Source of the DNA: Deltaproteobacteria bacterium
Lineage (GTDB): Bacteria; Desulfobacterota; Desulfobulbia; Desulfobulbales; UBA5123
Direction: 5' to 3'
DNA: 24,931 nt
Assembly (NCBI GenBank): GCA_021788685.1
Contig: JAJYKH010000004.1
Span: forward strand, 1 to 24,931
The notes under the pieces are model-generated. The model did no database searches. It had not been told where the DNA came from and saw only the letters and a list, made by a program, of their open reading frames with translations. The position numbers and the translations under genes were made by a program. Below are positions 21,159 to 24,931 of this stretch, one piece after another. Position 1 is the first letter of the stretch. Each line of letters starts with the position of its first letter.

Positions 21159-24038
21159 ATGGAACTAACTCACAGCTATTTTCAGGAAAACTTGGCGCTA
21201 TTGAAGAAACATCATCCTGCGGTATGGCAGGCCGTGATGGACTATGTTGGCGAACCGCTTGGAGAGTTCTGCCTTGCTCCAGATGGCAATCACAACCTAC
21301 TGATTTGTAATGAAAATGGAGAGAAATTTTTTTTGCATGACCCCAATTCTCCTCTTGCCGAGTTGGCAGAGTATTACGCCAGGGTGCCGGAAGAAACCAC
21401 AGGAGTCGCGGTGTTCATCGGCATGGGACTAGGTTATACCCCGAAAGCCATGCTGCAGGCTCGACCTGGTTTGCGGCATCTAATGGTCTTCGAGCCGGAG
21501 GTTGGAATCTTTATCCAGGCGCTTCACGCGCAGGACCTGACCTCACTCTTTACGGATCACCGAGTGCGCATCGCTATCGGCTCCGATGTCAATGTATCGC
21601 TCCAGCTGGCTCCCCTGTCACGTGCCCTGCAATTGGAGAGCCTGCATATTCTGCAACATCTTCCATGCTTCCGGCTTGCAAAGGAAACCTATCAGGCCCT
21701 CTATGATGAGGTGTACAAGCACGGCAATTCCTATAATATGGGCGGTAATACCACTGCTGCATATGGCGGGAAATTCATCGCCAACCGCTTTCGGCATTTG
21801 ACCGTCATTCACCACCAACAGTTGCTGGAGCATCTCCAGGGCTCATTTGACAAGGTGCCGGCCATCATCGTGGCAGGCGGCCCCTCCCTGGACAAAAACA
21901 TCCATCTGCTCCCCAAGGCCAAAGGGAGCGCGGTGATCATTGCCGCGGACACCGCGCTGCCGGCCTTGCTGGCGCACGGGGTGGTCCCGGACTTTACCTG
22001 TTCTATCGATATGCAGGACATCACGCTGGAAAAAATTGTCGATGTTGCCGCCGAAGCCAACGGTACCTCGCTGATCTGTTCTTCCTGGTTGACGCCTCGA
22101 GTCTCCAAAAATTTTCCGGCTCGTCAGGTGTACTGGTCCTTTACCGGGAAAAACATGGAGAAATGGCTTAACGACCTCCTGGGGGGCAAGGTGCTGACCA
22201 CAGGCGCCGGCACCGTGGCCCAGCTCAACTTTCTCGCCGCTTATCTGTTGGGGTGCTCTCCCATAGTTTTTGTCGGCCAGGATCTGGCATTCAGTGATGG
22301 GGCCGGTCATTCTCGGCACACATCATTGACCTCCAAGGACGGCATTGGACTTTTGTCAAATAAGGGAGAATTTCTGGAAGTCGAAGGCTACGGCGGCAAT
22401 AGGAAGGTGCGGACCAACAGAGCTTTTTTGGGTCATAAGCATCATTTTGAGCGGGCAATCGCCACCGTTCCTGATCGGCAATTCATCAACGCCACTGAAG
22501 GAGGAGTGAGGCTTGAAGGGACGGAGGAGCTGCCACTGCAAGAGGTGATTGGCCGCTATTGTATGCGGAGTATCGATGTTGCAGCTGTCATTGACGCTGC
22601 CGAGAAACAGGGCCGGATGCCGAGCAGACGGCGGATGATTGACTCCCTGGCCCAATTGATGAGATCCATCACCAATCATAAGAAAGATATGGCGCTCGTC
22701 GAAGGCCTGGTTGCCAAGCTCGCCAAAGAACTTGAAGGCCTCCATGAACGTGGCGCCAGTTACAACAAGTTCGAGTCGCTCCCCCTGACCGTGCAGCAGG
22801 ACATCCGAAAAATGGATACCGTGAATGCCAAGCTCGACAAAGCAAGGATTTGGGATTTGCTTGACGAGGCCACCATGGAAGGGCTTCGATTCAGCGAGCG
22901 ACTGAAGCACGAAATCCAGCAGCTTGCAGATGATCCCGCACAATATCTTGAATGGCTGCGCAAGGCCATTGAGCGCTTCGCAGTGATCAATAAGTTTCGG
23001 CGGCAGGTGCTGGAGCCTTTTGCCAAGCAGGTTATAAAATTGCAGAGCTCTCTCCAGCGGGAAGATTCATTGCTCAGGAAATTGGCCAAGCCCAAAAACG
23101 ACTCCGCCGAAAGTGTGCTCGAGCTGCTTCGACTTTACTACGAGAACGGCGATCATGTGCTCCTCGAAACAATGATGGCTGCATATTGCAATGACCCTGC
23201 TGACTCTGCCGAGCTCTCCTTTTATCTTGGAGTCATAGCCGCCCACCGGTCGCAATTCGAGCAGATGGAGCAACATTTTTCCACCGTGATGAGCCTTGAC
23301 CCTTCGTGGCTGGAACGTATTAACGGATGCAGAAGGAGTATGGCCGCACTGTACTTGGATTTTTTCATTCATTGGCGGCAAAATGATCTGACGGTCGCCC
23401 ACCGGATGTTGTTTAAGGCTGTGCGCTATGCGCCCGATTATCTGCCTCTGCAAAATACACTCGTTGGCGAGGCCGACAAGATCCTGAACATGGCGGAAGC
23501 CGCGAATAAAAATGCCTGGGAAGATCGAGTAGAGATGCTCGCTGTTTGGAGCAAAGGGCTGACAGTCGACTCTAATCTGCTTGGTGTCCTCGGATCGGAA
23601 CGGGCATCCAGGTTCCATTATCTCAATGGCGAGGGTTTATTTAACCGCGACGATTTCGGCGGCGCCTTGGCCGCTTACCAGCAGGCCGCTTACTTGAGTC
23701 CACAGGATGCCTCTATCCAGGTGGCCATTTTCGAGGCCGCCTTCAACATCGGACAGCCTGATTTGGGGATAGAGGCATTGAGCCGGGCCGTGGCTCTGGA
23801 CCGTTCCCTGGCCGGCCACTGGGAAGAGCTGGGCGACCTGCTTGCTCCGCAACAACCCTCCGAGGCCCTGGCTGCCTATGAGCAATGCTTTGCCGTCCAG
23901 CCGGGGCAGCTTCATCTGCTGAAGAAAATCGGCGACTGCTACCTGGCCATGAACCAATTGGAGGCCGCCCATGAGGCTTACCGCCAGTTGAAGGAGAAAA
24001 TCGGGGGGAATATCTCCCCTTGCGGAATCGGAGTGTGA
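21159..24038 (+). CDS. Maf-type flagellin glycosylation factor (DUF115/MptE-like) with TPR C-terminus
   Basis: Motility accessory factors are needed to attach nonulosonic acids to flagellin. The 959-residue protein has an N-terminal alpha/beta domain, then the DUF115 core. Visible core motifs are VAGGPSLDKN (residues 238-247), VIIAADTALPALLAHGVVP, TCSIDMQD, and TGAGTVAQLNFLAAYLLGCS with VFVGQDLAFSDG (about 348-380). A long helical middle follows (about 480-660). The C-terminal third resembles tetratricopeptide repeats, clearest at 823-950 (LFNRDDFGGALAAYQQAAYL, EALAAYEQCFAVQP). AAAGGA precedes the ATG. It is longer than typical Maf proteins (about 600-700 residues); the TPRs could bind flagellin or partners. 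It is the last gene before the flagellin gene, which suits transfer of the operon's sugar. Confidence 0.88.
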   Translation: MELTHSYFQENLALLKKHHPAVWQAVMDYVGEPLGEFCLAPDGNHNLLICNENGEKFFLHDPNSPLAELAEYYARVPEETTGVAVFIGMGLGYTPKAMLQARPGLRHLMVFEPEVGIFIQALHAQDLTSLFTDHRVRIAIGSDVNVSLQLAPLSRALQLESLHILQHLPCFRLAKETYQALYDEVYKHGNSYNMGGNTTAAYGGKFIANRFRHLTVIHHQQLLEHLQGSFDKVPAIIVAGGPSLDKNIHLLPKAKGSAVIIAADTALPALLAHGVVPDFTCSIDMQDITLEKIVDVAAEANGTSLICSSWLTPRVSKNFPARQVYWSFTGKNMEKWLNDLLGGKVLTTGAGTVAQLNFLAAYLLGCSPIVFVGQDLAFSDGAGHSRHTSLTSKDGIGLLSNKGEFLEVEGYGGNRKVRTNRAFLGHKHHFERAIATVPDRQFINATEGGVRLEGTEELPLQEVIGRYCMRSIDVAAVIDAAEKQGRMPSRRRMIDSLAQLMRSITNHKKDMALVEGLVAKLAKELEGLHERGASYNKFESLPLTVQQDIRKMDTVNAKLDKARIWDLLDEATMEGLRFSERLKHEIQQLADDPAQYLEWLRKAIERFAVINKFRRQVLEPFAKQVIKLQSSLQREDSLLRKLAKPKNDSAESVLELLRLYYENGDHVLLETMMAAYCNDPADSAELSFYLGVIAAHRSQFEQMEQHFSTVMSLDPSWLERINGCRRSMAALYLDFFIHWRQNDLTVAHRMLFKAVRYAPDYLPLQNTLVGEADKILNMAEAANKNAWEDRVEMLAVWSKGLTVDSNLLGVLGSERASRFHYLNGEGLFNRDDFGGALAAYQQAAYLSPQDASIQVAIFEAAFNIGQPDLGIEALSRAVALDRSLAGHWEELGDLLAPQQPSEALAAYEQCFAVQPGQLHLLKKIGDCYLAMNQLEAAHEAYRQLKEKIGGNISPCGIGV

Positions 24039-24384
24039 TGGCCTCGCAAAGAACAATATTGGCGTTGTCACGAGAGGCGGCGGAGGCAATCTAATCTAAG
24101 CAATCTAATCTTATGTTGTTGGCCGCTGCCAATGCAGCGATTGCGGCCCTGTGCTCCCAATGATGTTGTTCTTGGTTTCTTGGCCCCCTCCCATGCTGCG
24201 CCGCAAGTGAGCTGCTTCCTGGGCGCTGCAAGCGTCATCCATCGGATGAACCCTCCCTCCTTTCCGCAGTCACAAACCACAATCCATTTATTGCTTTTCG
24301 GTTGTCGTCCCCACTCTCAACTTCATCCTGATTCTCTTTTCCTCCAGGAAAAGAGGAAAAAAAATTCACGGATTTATCTCACCT

Positions 24385-24392
24385 GCCGATAC
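24385..24392 (+). promoter_or_regulatory. Possible sigma-28 -10 element for flagellin
   Basis: GCCGATAC matches the FliA-type -10 consensus GCCGATAA at seven of eight positions. At the expected distance upstream the -35 region (TCAC at 24366) does not match TAAA. The element is therefore only a candidate. If used, the leader would be about 155 bases. Confidence 0.3.
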
Positions 24393-24507
24393 GCTTAACG
24401 GAAAAGGAGGCTTGAGGAAATCAATCTTCGGCCGAGAGATCCACAAGGGGGTGATTGCGGGATAAGACGGCAGGCAGCAAACGGATGTTCAGCTACGTTT
24501 CACTGAA

Positions 24508-24545
24508 GGGGAAAGGATTCCCCTGGATCAACCACCTCAAGGAGG
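24508..24545 (+). promoter_or_regulatory. Leader hairpin with AGGA loop plus Shine-Dalgarno; candidate CsrA target
   Basis: GGGGAA (24508-24513) and TTCCCC (24518-24523) form a perfect stem with the tetraloop AGGA, the classic presentation of a CsrA/RsmA site. Fifteen bases on, AAGGAGG (24539-24545) is the flagellin ribosome site, itself a second GGA. It can pair with CCTC at 24535-24538. Two GGA sites, one of them over the Shine-Dalgarno, is the arrangement known for CsrA repression of hag in Bacillus. Confidence 0.5.
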
Positions 24546-24553
24546 AATTGAAA

Positions 24554-24931
24554 ATGTCATTACGCATCAACACCAACGTGGCGGCGTTGAACGCCCACAA
24601 AAACCTGGTCGCCAACGACAACGCCCTGTCAGCGTCATTGGAGAGACTTTCGTCCGGCCTGCGGATCAACAAGGCCGCGGACGACGCCTCCGGCATGTCC
24701 ATCGCCGACTCCCTGAAGTCGCAGGCCCTGGGCCTTGGCCAGGCTGTCAAGAACGCCAACGACGGCATCTCCATGGTGCAGACCGCCGACGGCGCGCTCC
24801 AGGAATCCATCAACATCGTCAACAGCATCAAGACCAAGTCCATTCAGGCGGCTCAGGACGGACAGACCACTGATTCCCGCAATGCGATTCAGTCGGACAT
24901 CACCAAACTGATGCAGGAATTGGCCAGAAGC
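24554..24931 (+). CDS. fliC: Flagellin FliC, N-terminal part, truncated by window end
   Basis: Flagellin polymerises into the flagellar filament after export by the flagellar type III system. The 126 visible residues are the conserved D0/D1 N-terminal domain: SLRINTNVAALNAHKNL, LSASLERLSSGLRIN, KAADDASGMSIADSL, and QAVKNANDGISMVQTADGAL. GGAGG (24541-24545) lies eight bases before the ATG. The variable, surface-exposed central region, where Ser/Thr glycosylation by nonulosonic acids would occur, and the C-terminal D0 domain are beyond the window. Position directly after the Maf gene makes it the likely acceptor of the sugar made by the preceding operon. Confidence 0.97.
   Translation, partial: MSLRINTNVAALNAHKNLVANDNALSASLERLSSGLRINKAADDASGMSIADSLKSQALGLGQAVKNANDGISMVQTADGALQESINIVNSIKTKSIQAAQDGQTTDSRNAIQSDITKLMQELARS

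Larger units (their letters stand above)
24039..24553 (+). other. Intergenic region and flagellin leader
   Basis: These 515 bases hold no convincing gene. Visible items are a pair of 11-base direct repeats CAATCTAATCT (24087-24097, 24101-24111) and a hairpin GCTGC-CAAT-GCAGC (24125-24138) inside a GGCCGC/GCGGCC pair. A perfect 20-base palindrome lies at 24334-24355. The flagellin leader elements listed separately follow. A plus-strand open frame at 24132-24398 has no codon logic or ribosome site and is not called. Confidence 0.6.

Noticed and set aside
24334..24364. Hairpin followed by an A-run as a plus-strand intrinsic terminator
   Set aside because: Intrinsic terminators need T after the stem on the coding strand. 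Here the run is A, and read on the minus strand there is no T-run after the stem.
24132..24398. Plus-strand open frame of 88 codons before fliC
   Set aside because: It has no ribosome site, no recognisable motif, and overlaps the palindrome and the possible promoter.
1..24931. CRISPR arrays, tRNA or rRNA genes, insertion sequences and c-di-GMP riboswitches
   Set aside because: I looked for regularly spaced repeats, tRNA-like cloverleaf ends, transposase motifs and the GEMM riboswitch core by eye and saw none. A covariance-model scan would be needed to exclude small RNAs fully.

Overview
The window looks like the chromosome of a flagellated, GC-rich Gram-negative bacterium. The Desulfuromonadales/Geobacter side of the former Deltaproteobacteria is the best guess. 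That rests on the che gene order with CheD, CheX and an HDOD gene, a perfect sigma-54 promoter, and a flagellin glycosylation island beside fliC. It is an inference from gene content, not a phylogeny.

Region 1 (2-6475, + strand) is a chemotaxis operon: cheA (5' end outside the window), cheW, cheR, cheD, an HDOD-domain gene, cheY, cheX and cheB. It holds histidine kinase, coupling protein, receptor methylation, demethylation and deamidation, response regulator and CheX-type phosphatase, but no receptor gene in view.

Region 2 (6476-11376) is mixed housekeeping DNA. It contains a frameshifted O6-alkylguanine-DNA alkyltransferase pseudogene on the minus strand, a secreted D-alanyl-D-alanine carboxypeptidase, a 5-formyl-THF cyclo-ligase-family gene, a convergent YkgJ-type cysteine-cluster gene, and tatC interrupted by a one-base frame change in a run of nine T. 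Two copies of a TCAGC-rich intergenic repeat lie at 1416-1526 and 10326-10420.

Region 3 (11519-24038, + strand) starts with a sigma-54 promoter and reads as one tightly packed, often overlapping transcription unit. It encodes a complete pseudaminic-acid-type nonulosonic acid pathway: PseB (with an N-terminal MerR-type DNA-binding domain), PseC, a divergent NeuB-like protein lacking one metal-binding His, a PseF-like CMP-transferase, a pseudaminic-acid-associated methylase, PseG, PseI, and a PseH-type acetyltransferase fused to a second methyltransferase. A WbqC-family protein, a PIG-L deacetylase and a large Maf/DUF115-TPR flagellin glycosylation factor follow. Together they suggest a methylated and/or de-N-acetylated pseudaminic acid derivative placed on flagellin.

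Region 4 (24039-24931) is a 515-bp leader followed by the 5' end of the flagellin gene, the probable acceptor of that sugar. The leader carries a hairpin with an AGGA loop upstream of the Shine-Dalgarno, which resembles a CsrA-controlled flagellin leader.
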